64,000 bases of DNA from an uncultured Corynebacterium sp. (lineage in GTDB: Bacteria > Actinomycetota > Actinomycetes > Mycobacteriales > Mycobacteriaceae), in assembly GCF_946222985.1 (NCBI RefSeq), contig NZ_CAMIFY010000005.1, positions 16,581 through 80,580 on the forward strand, read 5' to 3'. The notes below the pieces were generated by a model. The model did no database searches and was not told where the DNA came from. It saw only the letters and a list, made by a program, of their open reading frames with translations. The first letter of the stretch is position 1; the number at the start of each line of letters is the position of its first letter. This document shows positions 28,377 to 37,288 of the stretch, piece by piece. The translations under genes were made by a program, and so were the position numbers.

Positions 28377-29758
28377 CAGCCGAACAACTCCTCGGCGCGC
28401 GCGTCGGTGATCGGGATCAGCACCGCGCGGTCGACGCGGCGGCCGTCCATCGCCGCGATCCGGGCCAACCAGCGGCCCGGCAGGCCGGATTCGAATTCGT
28501 CCATGGCGTCGCGGTCGGTTTCGGGGAGCAGGACCTCGTCGCCCTCGGCGGGGATGCGGCCCAGCGCGCGCATGATCACCCCGCCCAGGGTCTCGTGGTC
28601 GCCGTCGGGGGCGTGGTAGCCGACGAGCTGCGGCAGGTCGTCGACGCGGACGAGCCCGGAGCAATCCCAGCCTTCGGCCACCCGGCGGACCTCGCGTTCG
28701 GCTTCGACGTCGTCGTATTCGTCGTAGACCTCGCCGAGGATCTCCTCGACGACGTCCTCGATGGTGATGATGCCGGCGGTGCCGCCGTACTCGTCGGCGA
28801 CGAGGGCGATCTGGGAACCGGCCGAGCGCACCGCCTCGAGCACGGCGTCGCCGTCGAGGGACTGGGGCAGCACCGGCACCTGCCGCGCCAACTCGCGCAC
28901 CGGCGTGTCGCCGCGGCGGGCGGCCGGGACGGTGAACGCGTCCTTGACGTGGACGACGCCGACGGTGTTGTCTAGGTCGCCGTCGGTGACGGGGAACCGC
29001 GAGCGGCCGGATTCGAGGGAGGCGGCCATGAGTTCGGCGACGCTGGCGTCGACGGGCAGCGACACGATCGTCGACCGCGGGGTCATGAGGTCCTCGGCGG
29101 TGGTCTCGCCGAACTCGAGGGAGCTCTGCAGCATCTGGGCCTTGGACTTGTCGAGGGCGCCGTGCTGGGCGGAATTGCGCACCAGCGCGCCGAGTTCCTG
29201 CGGCGATCGCGCGGAGGCGAGCTCGTCGGCCGGTTCGATGCCCATTTTGCGCACCAGCCAGTTCGCGGTCATGTTCATCGACTGGATGAAGAAGTGGAAC
29301 ACCCAGTTGAACCACATCACCGGGCGGGCGGTGGCGCGGGCGACGCCCAGCGGCGCGGTGATGGCGACGTTCTTCGGCACCAGTTCGCCGTAGATCATCG
29401 ACAATCCGGTGGCGACCACCAGCGCGAGCACGAGTGCCGTGGGGCCGGTGGCCGATTCGGACAGCCCGACCCATTCGAGCATCGGCGTGAAGTACCGGGC
29501 CAGCACCGGTTCGGCCAGGAAGCCCGTGGCCAGCGTGGTCAGGGTGATGCCCAGCTGGGCGCCGGAGAGGTGGAACGACAGTTCGTCGTGGGCGTCGCGC
29601 ACCGCGTGGGCGGGGCGATCGCCGCGCTTGTCGACGTCGGTGTCGATCGACGACCGTTCGACGCCCGTGACGGCGAATTCGAAGGCCACGAACAGACCGG
29701 TGCCGGCGGTGAGCGCGATGAAGCCGAGGACGGCGACGATGTTGAGGAAGATGTCCAT
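28376..29758 (-). CDS. CNNM/CorC-type DUF21-CBS-CorC membrane protein (long)
   Basis: The 460-residue protein has the full CNNM layout: DUF21 membrane domain (about 1-200; LSGAQLGITLTTLATGFLAEP, YGELVPKNVAI), a CBS pair (about 210-345; MTPRSTIV, DEYGGTAGIITIEDVVEEILGE) and a C-terminal CorC/HlyC domain (about 365-445). It heads the operon with the short partner, which suggests that the two form a heteromeric cation transporter. A TAGGAT box lies 12 bp upstream of the start, giving at most a very short leader. The second pair in this window has the same long-short order. Confidence 0.87.
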   Translation of the reverse strand: MDIFLNIVAVLGFIALTAGTGLFVAFEFAVTGVERSSIDTDVDKRGDRPAHAVRDAHDELSFHLSGAQLGITLTTLATGFLAEPVLARYFTPMLEWVGLSESATGPTALVLALVVATGLSMIYGELVPKNVAITAPLGVARATARPVMWFNWVFHFFIQSMNMTANWLVRKMGIEPADELASARSPQELGALVRNSAQHGALDKSKAQMLQSSLEFGETTAEDLMTPRSTIVSLPVDASVAELMAASLESGRSRFPVTDGDLDNTVGVVHVKDAFTVPAARRGDTPVRELARQVPVLPQSLDGDAVLEAVRSAGSQIALVADEYGGTAGIITIEDVVEEILGEVYDEYDDVEAEREVRRVAEGWDCSGLVRVDDLPQLVGYHAPDGDHETLGGVIMRALGRIPAEGDEVLLPETDRDAMDEFESGLPGRWLARIAAMDGRRVDRAVLIPITDARAEELFG

Positions 29759-29790
29759 GTTCAGGCGAAGATCCTACTCCGTGGCATCCG

Positions 29791-31146
29791 TTACTTCTTG
29801 CCGCGTTTTCGCTTGGGGCGGTGCGGCCGCGAGACGGTCCGGCTGCCGTGCCCTGCTTTGCGACGGGATGCTTCACGACGGTCCGAGGGGCGACGTTCGT
29901 CGGAGCGCCGCTTGTCGGTGCTTCGCTTCGCGGCGTTCGGCCCGTCGGTGCGCCGCGGGTCGGGCCGTCGCGCGCCCGTCCACTTCTTCAGTGCCGTGGA
30001 GCCGGGGGCGACGTCCATGACGTCGGCGGAGACGCCGGCCTTGCCCAGCATCGCGGTGACCGCCGCGGCCTGGCGGGGGCGGACGAGCGTGACGACCGTG
30101 CCGGTCGCGCCGGCGCGTGCGGTGCGGCCGGAGCGATGGACGTAGGTGGCGGATTCGGGCGGCGGGTCGGCGTGGACGACGAGATCGAGGTCGGCGACGT
30201 CGATGCCCCGGGCGGCGACGTCGGTGGCGACGAGGACCGGCACCTCGCCGGAGGCGAAGCCGGACAGGGCCGCCCGGCGCGCCGTTTGGCCGCGGTCGCC
30301 GTGCAGCGCCTCGGCGGCGATGCCCTTGTCGACCAACTTCCGGGCGATGTCCTGCACCCGGCTCTTGGTGTTGGCGAAGAACACCACGCGGCCGTCGCGG
30401 GCGGCGATCCACGCGGTGACTTCGTCGGCGGCTTCGTCGTCGGCCACTCGGAACACCAGGTGCCGCATCGTGTCGACCGACACGACCGCTTCGGAGACTT
30501 CGTGGCGGGCCGCGTCGCGACCGGCCATCAGCGTTTCGGCCGCCTCGTCGAGCGTGGCGGAGAACAGCATGCGGTGCGCGGAGGGGGGAGTCGCGCGCAC
30601 CAGTCCCAGCACGTCGGGGAGGAACCCGAGGTCGGCGAGTTCGTCGGCCTCGTCGATGACGACGGTGCGCACGTCGCCGAGGTTCAGCTGCCCTTGCCTG
30701 CGAAGGTCATGGGCGCGGCCCGGGGTGACCACCGCGACGTCGACGGGGGCGGCGAGCTTGAGCTTCTGGCGGTTGACGTTCTCTCCGCCGACGAAGGCCA
30801 GCACCCGCAGACCCGCCGCGGCGCCGAGCTCGGCGAGGACGTCGGCGATCTGGTCGGCCAACTCGCGCGTCGGGGTGATCACCAGCGCGCGGGGTCGTCC
30901 CGGCTTCGATGCGGCTCCCGCCAGCGCCTCGACCAGCGGAATGCCGAAGGCCAGGGTCTTGCCCGAGCCCGTCGGGGCGCGTCCGAGGATGTCGCGGCCG
31001 GCCAGGGCGTCGGGAAGCACGGCCGCCTGGATCGGGGTCGGGTCGACGATGCGCATCGACCGCAGCGTGCGGCACACGGCCCCACCCGCCCCGAGATCCG
31101 CGAAGGTGGGGGACGGGCCGGGCGCGGTGCCCGCATCGGATGACAT
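29791..31146 (-). CDS. DEAD-box RNA helicase
   Basis: The 451-residue protein has all DEAD-box motifs: Q motif (FADLGAG...DPTPIQ), motif I APTGSGKT (57-64), PTRELADQ, TPGR, DEAD (165-168), SAT, and the C-terminal VATDVAARGIDVADLDLV and HRSGRTARAG. A 75-residue, very basic tail (RRSDERRPSDRREASRRKAG) probably binds RNA nonspecifically, as in RhlE-type helicases. It unwinds short RNA duplexes, likely in ribosome assembly or mRNA turnover. Its -10 box TATTGT overlaps the T-run of the gnd terminator. Confidence 0.93.
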   Translation of the reverse strand: MSSDAGTAPGPSPTFADLGAGGAVCRTLRSMRIVDPTPIQAAVLPDALAGRDILGRAPTGSGKTLAFGIPLVEALAGAASKPGRPRALVITPTRELADQIADVLAELGAAAGLRVLAFVGGENVNRQKLKLAAPVDVAVVTPGRAHDLRRQGQLNLGDVRTVVIDEADELADLGFLPDVLGLVRATPPSAHRMLFSATLDEAAETLMAGRDAARHEVSEAVVSVDTMRHLVFRVADDEAADEVTAWIAARDGRVVFFANTKSRVQDIARKLVDKGIAAEALHGDRGQTARRAALSGFASGEVPVLVATDVAARGIDVADLDLVVHADPPPESATYVHRSGRTARAGATGTVVTLVRPRQAAAVTAMLGKAGVSADVMDVAPGSTALKKWTGARRPDPRRTDGPNAAKRSTDKRRSDERRPSDRREASRRKAGHGSRTVSRPHRPKRKRGKK

Positions 31147-31149
31147 GGG

Positions 31150-31181
31150 AAAAACAATACCGGGGCCCCGAAGGGCCCCGG
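31150..31181 (-). terminator. Terminator after gnd with UUCG tetraloop
   Basis: On the minus strand a 9-bp GC stem (CCGGGGCCC) is closed by TTCG and followed by TATTGTTTTT. This is a stable UUCG-capped Rho-independent terminator for gnd. Confidence 0.88.
31154..31159 (-). promoter_or_regulatory. -10 box (TATTGT) of DEAD helicase, leaderless
   Basis: TATTGT ends 7 bp before the helicase ATG and lies inside the U-tract of the gnd terminator. Confidence 0.45.
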
Positions 31182-31233
31182 CATCGAACCCGCGGACGAA
31201 CCGGTGGACGAACCCGCGGGGTGAAGCGCGCTC

Positions 31234-32679
31234 CTACGCCTCGACCTCGGAGCGATCGCCCGACCACAGGGTGTGGAAGGAACCGTCCTTGTCGATGCGG
31301 CGGTAGGTGTGGGCGCCGAAGAAGTCGCGCTGACCCTGGATCAGTGCGGCGGGCAGGCGCTCGGCGCGCAGGGCGTCGTAGTACGCCAGCGACGACGAGA
31401 ACACCGGGGCCGGCAGGCCCATGCGGGTGGCGGTGACGACCACGTCGCGCCAGGCGTCGAGGCACTCGGAGACCTGATCGCGGAAGTACGGGTCCAGCAG
31501 CAGGGCCGGCAGCTCCGGATCGCGGTCGTAGGCTTCCTTGATGCGGTTGAGGAAGCGGGCGCGGATGATGCAGCCGCCGCGCCAGATGGTGGCCAGCGCG
31601 CCGCGGTCGATGTTCCAGCCGTATTCGGCGGCGCCGGCGTTGATCTCGTCGAAGCCCTGCGAGTAGGCGACGATCTTCGAGGCGTAGAGGGCTCGGCGGA
31701 CCTTCTCGATGAACTCGGCGCGGTCCTCCGGGCGGCCCGTGACCTCGCCCGAGGGCAGATCGCGGGCGGCGGCGCGCTGGTCCAGCGACGACGACAGGGC
31801 GCGGGCGAAGACGGCCTCGCCGATGCCGGTGGTGGGGATGCCCAGGTCCAGGGCGGCCTTGACGGTCCAGCGGCCCGTGCCCTTCTGACCGGCGGCGTCG
31901 ACGACGACGTCGACGAGCGGCTTGCCCGTCTCGGCGTCGACCTGCGACAGCACCTCCGCGGTGATCTCGACGAGGTAGGAGTCCAGGTCGCCGGAGTTCC
32001 ACTCGCGGAAGACGTCGGCGATCTCGGCCGGGCTCATCCCCGCGGCGTCGCGAAGCAACTGGTACGCCTCGCCGATGACCTGCATGTCGGCGTACTCGAT
32101 GCCGTTGTGGACCATCTTGACGAAGTGGCCGGCGCCGTCGGTGGAGATGTGCGTGCAGCACGGCACGCCGTCGACGTGCGCGGAGACGGATTCGAGCAGC
32201 GGGCCGAGGGACTCGTAGGACTCCGCGGTGCCGCCCGGCATGATCGACGGGCCGTTGAGCGCGCCCTCCTCGCCGCCGGAGATGCCGGCGCCGACGAAGT
32301 GGAGGCCGCGGGCGCGGATCGCCTCTTCGCGGCGGATGGTGTCGGTGTAGAGCGAGTTGCCGCCGTCGATGATGATGTCGCCCTCCTCCATCGCGTCGGC
32401 GAGCTGCTCGATGACGGCGTCGGTGGCGGGGCCGGCCTGGACCATGATCAACGCGCGGCGCGGGCGCTCCAGCGACGCGACGAAGTCCTCGATGGTCTCC
32501 GACGGCACGAAGGCGCCCTCGTCGCCGTGTTCGGCGATGAGGGCGCGGGTCTTCTCGGGGCTGCGGTTGTACACGGCGACGGTGTGGCCGTTGCGGGCGA
32601 AGTTGCGGGCGATGTTCGAACCCATGACGGCCAGGCCGACGACGCCGATCTGGGCTTGCTGCTGCTTCTCGTTGTCCAT
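31234..32679 (-). CDS. gnd: 6-phosphogluconate dehydrogenase (decarboxylating)
   Basis: Gnd oxidises 6-phosphogluconate to ribulose 5-phosphate with loss of CO2 and formation of NADPH, in the oxidative pentose phosphate pathway. The 481-residue protein has the N-terminal nucleotide fold (GVVGLAVMGSNIARN), the NADP-site region VYNRSPEKT, the catalytic segments GISGGEEGALNGPSIMPGG and GHFVKMVHNGIEYADMQ, and the C-terminal GGCIIRARFLNRI. Length is typical for the long homodimeric form. It is monocistronic with its own leaderless promoter and UUCG terminator. Confidence 0.97.
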   Translation of the reverse strand: MDNEKQQQAQIGVVGLAVMGSNIARNFARNGHTVAVYNRSPEKTRALIAEHGDEGAFVPSETIEDFVASLERPRRALIMVQAGPATDAVIEQLADAMEEGDIIIDGGNSLYTDTIRREEAIRARGLHFVGAGISGGEEGALNGPSIMPGGTAESYESLGPLLESVSAHVDGVPCCTHISTDGAGHFVKMVHNGIEYADMQVIGEAYQLLRDAAGMSPAEIADVFREWNSGDLDSYLVEITAEVLSQVDAETGKPLVDVVVDAAGQKGTGRWTVKAALDLGIPTTGIGEAVFARALSSSLDQRAAARDLPSGEVTGRPEDRAEFIEKVRRALYASKIVAYSQGFDEINAGAAEYGWNIDRGALATIWRGGCIIRARFLNRIKEAYDRDPELPALLLDPYFRDQVSECLDAWRDVVVTATRMGLPAPVFSSSLAYYDALRAERLPAALIQGQRDFFGAHTYRRIDKDGSFHTLWSGDRSEVEA

Positions 32680-32686
32680 GGCCGTC

Positions 32687-32692
32687 AGTTTA
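32687..32692 (-). promoter_or_regulatory. -10 box (TAAACT) of gnd, leaderless
   Basis: TAAACT ends 7 bp before the gnd ATG; no ribosome binding site is present. Confidence 0.5.
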
Positions 32693-32796
32693 AGCGCATT
32701 CGCGCGCCCGTATCCGAGGCCTTGCCCGGGTTGCCAATAGTTCCACTCCGTGGTGGCGGGGCACGGATTCCGGAAACGCCCCGGTGCCTGCGCCGG

Positions 32797-32802
32797 TAGG
32801 AT
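32797..32802 (+). promoter_or_regulatory. -10 box (TAGGAT) of MoxR operon, leaderless
   Basis: TAGGAT ends 8 bp before the ATG of the MoxR gene. It is the only promoter candidate seen for the whole five-gene operon and is divergent from gnd, with 131 bp between the starts. Confidence 0.5.
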
Positions 32803-32810
32803 CGGCCGCC

Positions 32811-33914
32811 ATGGAGTCGCTGGCGCAGGTCATCCTTCCGGAGGAACGGTTCGCCGAGGAGTTGGAGTTCCTCGCCGCCGTCGACGACGGCCCGCGCCCG
32901 CCGGGCTGGGCGATGACGCCGGCGCGGGTCGTCGATTTCGTCTGCGGCGCGGAGGGGCTGCGGGACGGCCGCAGGCGCCGGGACGTCGCCCGCAAGTTCG
33001 TCGGCGACCGGGCCCTGATCGAGCGGTGCGTGGTCACGTTGGCGGGTTCGCGGGCGCTGATGCTCGTCGGCGAGCCGGGCACCGCCAAATCGATGCTGTC
33101 CGAGCTCCTCGCCGCGGCGGTCTCCGGCACGTCGGGGCTGACCGTCCAGGGCAGCGCCGGCACGACGGAGGATCAGCTGCGCTACGGCTGGAACTACGGG
33201 CTGCTGCTCACCGGCGGCCCGTCGCGGGAGGCGCTCGTGCCCTCGCCGGTGATGACGGCGATGGAGACCGGCCGCATCGCCCGCGTCGAGGAGATCACCC
33301 GCTGCCTGCCCGAGGTCCAGGACGCCCTCGTCCCGGTGCTGTCCGAGCGCCGCATCACCGTGCCCGAGCTCGGCGAGCATGCCGTCGCCGCGGTGGAAGG
33401 GTTCGGCGTCATCGCCACGGCGAATCTGCGCGACAAGGGCGTTAGCGAAATGAGCGCCGCACTGAAGCGCCGCTTCAACTTCGAACTCGTCGAACCGATC
33501 TCCGATCCGGCGGCCGAGATCGCCCTGGTCACCGATCGCACGAAGGCGGCCCTCGACCGAGCCGGTGTCGTCGCCGACGTCGACGACGAAGTGGTGTCGA
33601 CCCTGGTCACGATCTTCCGGGACCTTCGGGTCGGTCGGACGAGGGAGGGCTGGGCCGTCGAGAAACCGGGGTCGGTTCTGTCGACGGCCGAGGCCGTGTC
33701 CATTTCGTCGTCGATCGCCCTTGCCGAGGCGTATTTCCCGGGAGCGTCCGGCACTGAGTCGATCCCCGGGCACCTGCTGGGCGCGGTGCGCAAGGACGAC
33801 GACCGCGACGCGGATCGGCTCCGCGCCTACTGGGATTCGGCGGTGCACCGCCGCGCCGACTCCGACCCCGAGGGTCCGTGGTCGCGGTTGTGGGGGCAGC
33901 GGGGTCTGCTGTGA
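32811..33914 (+). CDS. MoxR-type AAA+ ATPase of DUF5682/VWA/SWIM operon
   Basis: The 367-residue protein is an AAA+ ATPase of the MoxR/RavA class, chaperone-like motors that normally work with VWA-domain partners. It has Walker A GEPGTAKS (87-94), and the usual Walker B plus loop appears as ARVEEITRCLPEVQDALVPVLSERRI, with Glu-Glu in place of Asp-Glu. Sensor-region motifs ATANLRDKGVSEMSAALKRRF follow. It is the first gene of a five-gene operon; its TGA overlaps the next GTG start, so the products are made in a coupled way. Family identity is firm. What it remodels is unknown, most likely a complex held by the VWA protein encoded next. Confidence 0.9.
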   Translation: MESLAQVILPEERFAEELEFLAAVDDGPRPPGWAMTPARVVDFVCGAEGLRDGRRRRDVARKFVGDRALIERCVVTLAGSRALMLVGEPGTAKSMLSELLAAAVSGTSGLTVQGSAGTTEDQLRYGWNYGLLLTGGPSREALVPSPVMTAMETGRIARVEEITRCLPEVQDALVPVLSERRITVPELGEHAVAAVEGFGVIATANLRDKGVSEMSAALKRRFNFELVEPISDPAAEIALVTDRTKAALDRAGVVADVDDEVVSTLVTIFRDLRVGRTREGWAVEKPGSVLSTAEAVSISSSIALAEAYFPGASGTESIPGHLLGAVRKDDDRDADRLRAYWDSAVHRRADSDPEGPWSRLWGQRGLL

Positions 33915-36900
33915 GCAGGGTCGAGGAGCTCGTCGACGCCCTCGTCGACGGCCCCTCGCCGGACGTCATGTTCTTCGGGGTGCGACACCATTCCCCGGCC
34001 TGCGCCCGCGCGGTCGTCGCGGCCGCCGAGGAATGGCGGCCCGAGGCGATCGCCATCGAATTGCCCGCGGAAGTCGCCCCGTTGCTGCCGTGGGTCGCCG
34101 ATCCCGGGACCGTGGCGCCGGTGGCCGTCGCCGTCGGCGGCGCGAGCGGCATGGGGCTGTACCCCTTCGCCGACTTCTCTCCGGAACTTGCCATCCTGCG
34201 GTGGGCCCACCGCGAGGGAGTGCCCGTGCATTGCATCGACTTGCCCGCGGGAGCGGAGGTCGGCGACGGTCACGGTGGTGGCGGTGACGGTGGCGACGGC
34301 TCCGACGGAGTTGCCGCTGGTTCGGCTCCGCTGGTCGACGTGGCGGGCCTCATCGACCAGGAGGCGTGGGAGACCCGCGTCGAGACTCCGTCTGTCGGCG
34401 CCCCGTGGCGGCGGGTGCGCCGGGCCGCGCTGGCCGTCGGCGTGGGCGTGCGCATGTCCCGGTCGGACGTCGACGCACGCGATCGCGCCCGCGAAGCGAC
34501 CATGCGAGCGTGCCTGGCGGACTTGGAGGGAACGCGCACGCTCGTCGTCGTCGGTTCGTTCCACTGCCTCGGTCTCGTCGACGTCGACGAACCACCGTCG
34601 CGCCCGGAGTCGATCTCCGAGGCGGCGGTGTCGTTGGTGCCCTACGGGTTCGCGGAGCTCGATTCGCGTTCCGGCTACGCCGCCGGTATTCGCGATCCGC
34701 GGTGGCAGCAGGGCGTCGTCGAGGCCGGGGGACCGGAGGGGGTCGGCCGGCTCGTGGCGGAGGTCGTCACCGACGTCGCCCGCGCGATGCGGGCCGCGGG
34801 GGAACCGGCGGGCACCGGCGAAGTCGTCGAAGCCGTGCGCGTGGCGGGGGACCTGGCCCGCCTCCGCGGCGTACCCGCGCCGGGCCGTCGCGAGGTCCTC
34901 GAGGCGTTGACGACCGTCTTCGCCCAGGGGTCCGTGCTCGGGCGGGGCCGGAACGTCGCCGCCGCACTGCAGAAGGTCATGGTCGGAGACCGTCGCGGTC
35001 GCCTGGTCGACGGAGCGCCCGAGCCCGCCCTGGAATCGCACGTGCGCGAATTGCTCGCGTCGCTGGGGCTGCCGGCCGGCGAGGGGGAAGGTGCGACGAG
35101 GGTGCGCATCGACCCGTTCAAGGGAGGGCGCGACCTGGAGCGGCACGTGGTGCTGGCCCGGCTCGGCGTCCTCGGCGTGCCGTATGAAAAGGACCGCACC
35201 TCGGGGCGGATTCGTGGCCTGGAAACCCGCGGGTACACGGTCACCTGCGAGTATGGGTCGTCGACGGCGGGCCGGCTGGGGGTGTGCGTCGCGGGTGCGA
35301 CGCTCGAGCAGGCCGCCGACAACACGCTGCGGAGGCAACTCGCCGAGTGGTCCGCCGCCGACGGCGCCGAACCCGATGCGTTGCTGGACCTGGTCCGCCG
35401 ATCCGCCTCGGCGGCGTTGTCCGGGCCCCTGACGGTGGCGCTCGACGCGGTGGCGACGCGCGTCGTGCCGCGCGCGGGGTTCGCGACGGCGTTGACCGCC
35501 TCCGAGCTGCTCCTCGGCGTCGGCGGGGGACGCGAAGCTTCGGCCGCGCTGCTTCCCGGCGACGTCGTCGCGCGGGCCGCCGAAGTCGCCCGCGATCTCG
35601 CCGACGCGGCGGTGCGCGAATTGCCGGGCATCGCGGGATCCGACGACGTCGCCGATGCGGCGCTGCTCTACGGCGTCGTCGGACTGTTGCGCGATCACCG
35701 GGTCCGGGCGATGGCCTCGCTGCGGGAGATGGCGGCGTCGGGATCCGATCTCATGCGCGGGGCGGCCACGGCGGTCCTGGCGATGGCCGACGATGGCGGC
35801 GGTGGCGCAGGCGGTGGGGACGGCCCCGGGGATGTTCCGGAACTGCTCGGCAGTTGGGTGGAGCGATGCGTCGCGGACGCGGGCCCGGCGCGTTCGTTGA
35901 CGGGGTTCCTGCTGGCCACGCGTGGAACGTGGTGCGACGGCGAATTGCTCGGCGGAGTCGAGTCGCGCGTGGAGGCGATGCCGGATTCGTCGTTCGTCGC
36001 GGCCCTGCCCCGGTTGCGTGGCGCGTTCGACCCCATCCCGCCGGCGGAGCGGGAGAGTTTCCTCGATCACCTCGCCGGGCGGATCGGCCGCGCCGCACCC
36101 CAGGCCGCGGCCCCGGCGGTCCTCGCCGCCAACGCCGCCGCCGACGCGGCCGCCGCCGAACGATTGCGAGCACTGGGTCTGCGCGACGTCTCCTTCCGCC
36201 CGGCGACGCGCTGGAGGTTGATCCTCGGCGCCGAACCCGACGCCCTCGGTGCGGAGGCGCACCGGATGGCCACCACCCTCGACGAACTCTACGGCGGTCC
36301 CTCGTCCGACCCGTCCGGTGAATCGGACGGCCGGATCGACGCCGGCCGGGGCCGGGGGCAGGTCTCCGCACGCCAATGGACCGAGGACATCAAGGCGCTG
36401 TTCGGCGACGACCACCTCCAGGAAATCGCCGCGGCCGCGGCCGAGCGGGGACGCGGTGACGTCGTCGAGCATCTCCGCGCCGATGACGTTCGGCCCAGCG
36501 TCGAGCTACTGACGACGATGCTCAACCTGCGCGGTGCCTTGCCGGAATCGAGGTTGCGCTTGATCCGGCCGATCATCGACAAGGTCGTCGCCGAGCTCGC
36601 AGCGGCGCTGGCCCGTGATCTCGTGCCCGCGTTGCGCGGTGCGGCGTCGGCGGTGCCGTCGCGGCGTCGCACGTCGAAGCTCGACATCCCGGCGACGATC
36701 CGCCGCAACCTGCGTCACGTGGTCGATGTCGACGGCACGCCGCGGGTGGTGCCCGCGACCCCGTACTTCCGGGCACCGGAGGAACGCACCAGCCCGTGGC
36801 ACATCATCGTGCTCGTCGACGTCTCCGCGTCGATGGACGCTTCGACCGTCTATGCGGCGATGACGGCGGCCATTCTCGCCGGGGTGCCCACGTACCGGCT

Positions 36901-37288
36901 GAGCTTCCTCACCTTCGACACCCAGGTGGCCGACCTCAGCGACCACGTCGACGATCCCCTGCAGCTGCTGCTCGAGATCTCCGTCGGCGGCGGCACGGAC
37001 ATCGCGAGCGCCGTCTCCTACGCATCCACTCTGGTGACGGTGCCCACCCGCACGGCCCTGGTTCTCGTCAGCGACTTCGCCGAGGGCGGCTCCGTCGACG
37101 AGCTGGTCCACGGCGTGAGGTCCCTGGCCGAATCCGGGGTCCACTTGATCGGCTGCGCCGCCCTCGACGACGAGGGGGCGGCCGTGTACAACGTCGCCAT
37201 CGCCGAGGCCGTCGCCGCCGCGGGGATGCGCGTGGCCTCGTTGAGCCCGCTGCAGTTGGCCCGGTGGGTGGGGGAGGTCCTGTCGTGA
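33911..37288 (+). CDS. DUF5682 protein fused to a C-terminal VWA domain
   Basis: This 1,125-residue protein joins two modules that are often encoded separately. The N-terminal part (about 1-750) is DUF5682, starting with FFGVRHHSP (His26, His27), then AIELPAE (Glu50) and VVGSFHCLGL (His218). The order RHH, E-L, GxxH resembles the histidine/glutamate sites of TraB/ChaN/Tiki-like hydrolases, so a metal-dependent enzyme is possible (inference). The middle is Ala-rich and helical. The C-terminal part (about 960-1125) is a von Willebrand A domain with an intact MIDAS, DVSAS (970-974), and GGGTDI later. The start is GTG in a GTGA overlap with the MoxR gene. A MoxR/VWA pair in one operon implies a physical complex. 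Confidence 0.82.
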   Translation: MSRVEELVDALVDGPSPDVMFFGVRHHSPACARAVVAAAEEWRPEAIAIELPAEVAPLLPWVADPGTVAPVAVAVGGASGMGLYPFADFSPELAILRWAHREGVPVHCIDLPAGAEVGDGHGGGGDGGDGSDGVAAGSAPLVDVAGLIDQEAWETRVETPSVGAPWRRVRRAALAVGVGVRMSRSDVDARDRAREATMRACLADLEGTRTLVVVGSFHCLGLVDVDEPPSRPESISEAAVSLVPYGFAELDSRSGYAAGIRDPRWQQGVVEAGGPEGVGRLVAEVVTDVARAMRAAGEPAGTGEVVEAVRVAGDLARLRGVPAPGRREVLEALTTVFAQGSVLGRGRNVAAALQKVMVGDRRGRLVDGAPEPALESHVRELLASLGLPAGEGEGATRVRIDPFKGGRDLERHVVLARLGVLGVPYEKDRTSGRIRGLETRGYTVTCEYGSSTAGRLGVCVAGATLEQAADNTLRRQLAEWSAADGAEPDALLDLVRRSASAALSGPLTVALDAVATRVVPRAGFATALTASELLLGVGGGREASAALLPGDVVARAAEVARDLADAAVRELPGIAGSDDVADAALLYGVVGLLRDHRVRAMASLREMAASGSDLMRGAATAVLAMADDGGGGAGGGDGPGDVPELLGSWVERCVADAGPARSLTGFLLATRGTWCDGELLGGVESRVEAMPDSSFVAALPRLRGAFDPIPPAERESFLDHLAGRIGRAAPQAAAPAVLAANAAADAAAAERLRALGLRDVSFRPATRWRLILGAEPDALGAEAHRMATTLDELYGGPSSDPSGESDGRIDAGRGRGQVSARQWTEDIKALFGDDHLQEIAAAAAERGRGDVVEHLRADDVRPSVELLTTMLNLRGALPESRLRLIRPIIDKVVAELAAALARDLVPALRGAASAVPSRRRTSKLDIPATIRRNLRHVVDVDGTPRVVPATPYFRAPEERTSPWHIIVLVDVSASMDASTVYAAMTAAILAGVPTYRLSFLTFDTQVADLSDHVDDPLQLLLEISVGGGTDIASAVSYASTLVTVPTRTALVLVSDFAEGGSVDELVHGVRSLAESGVHLIGCAALDDEGAAVYNVAIAEAVAAAGMRVASLSPLQLARWVGEVLS

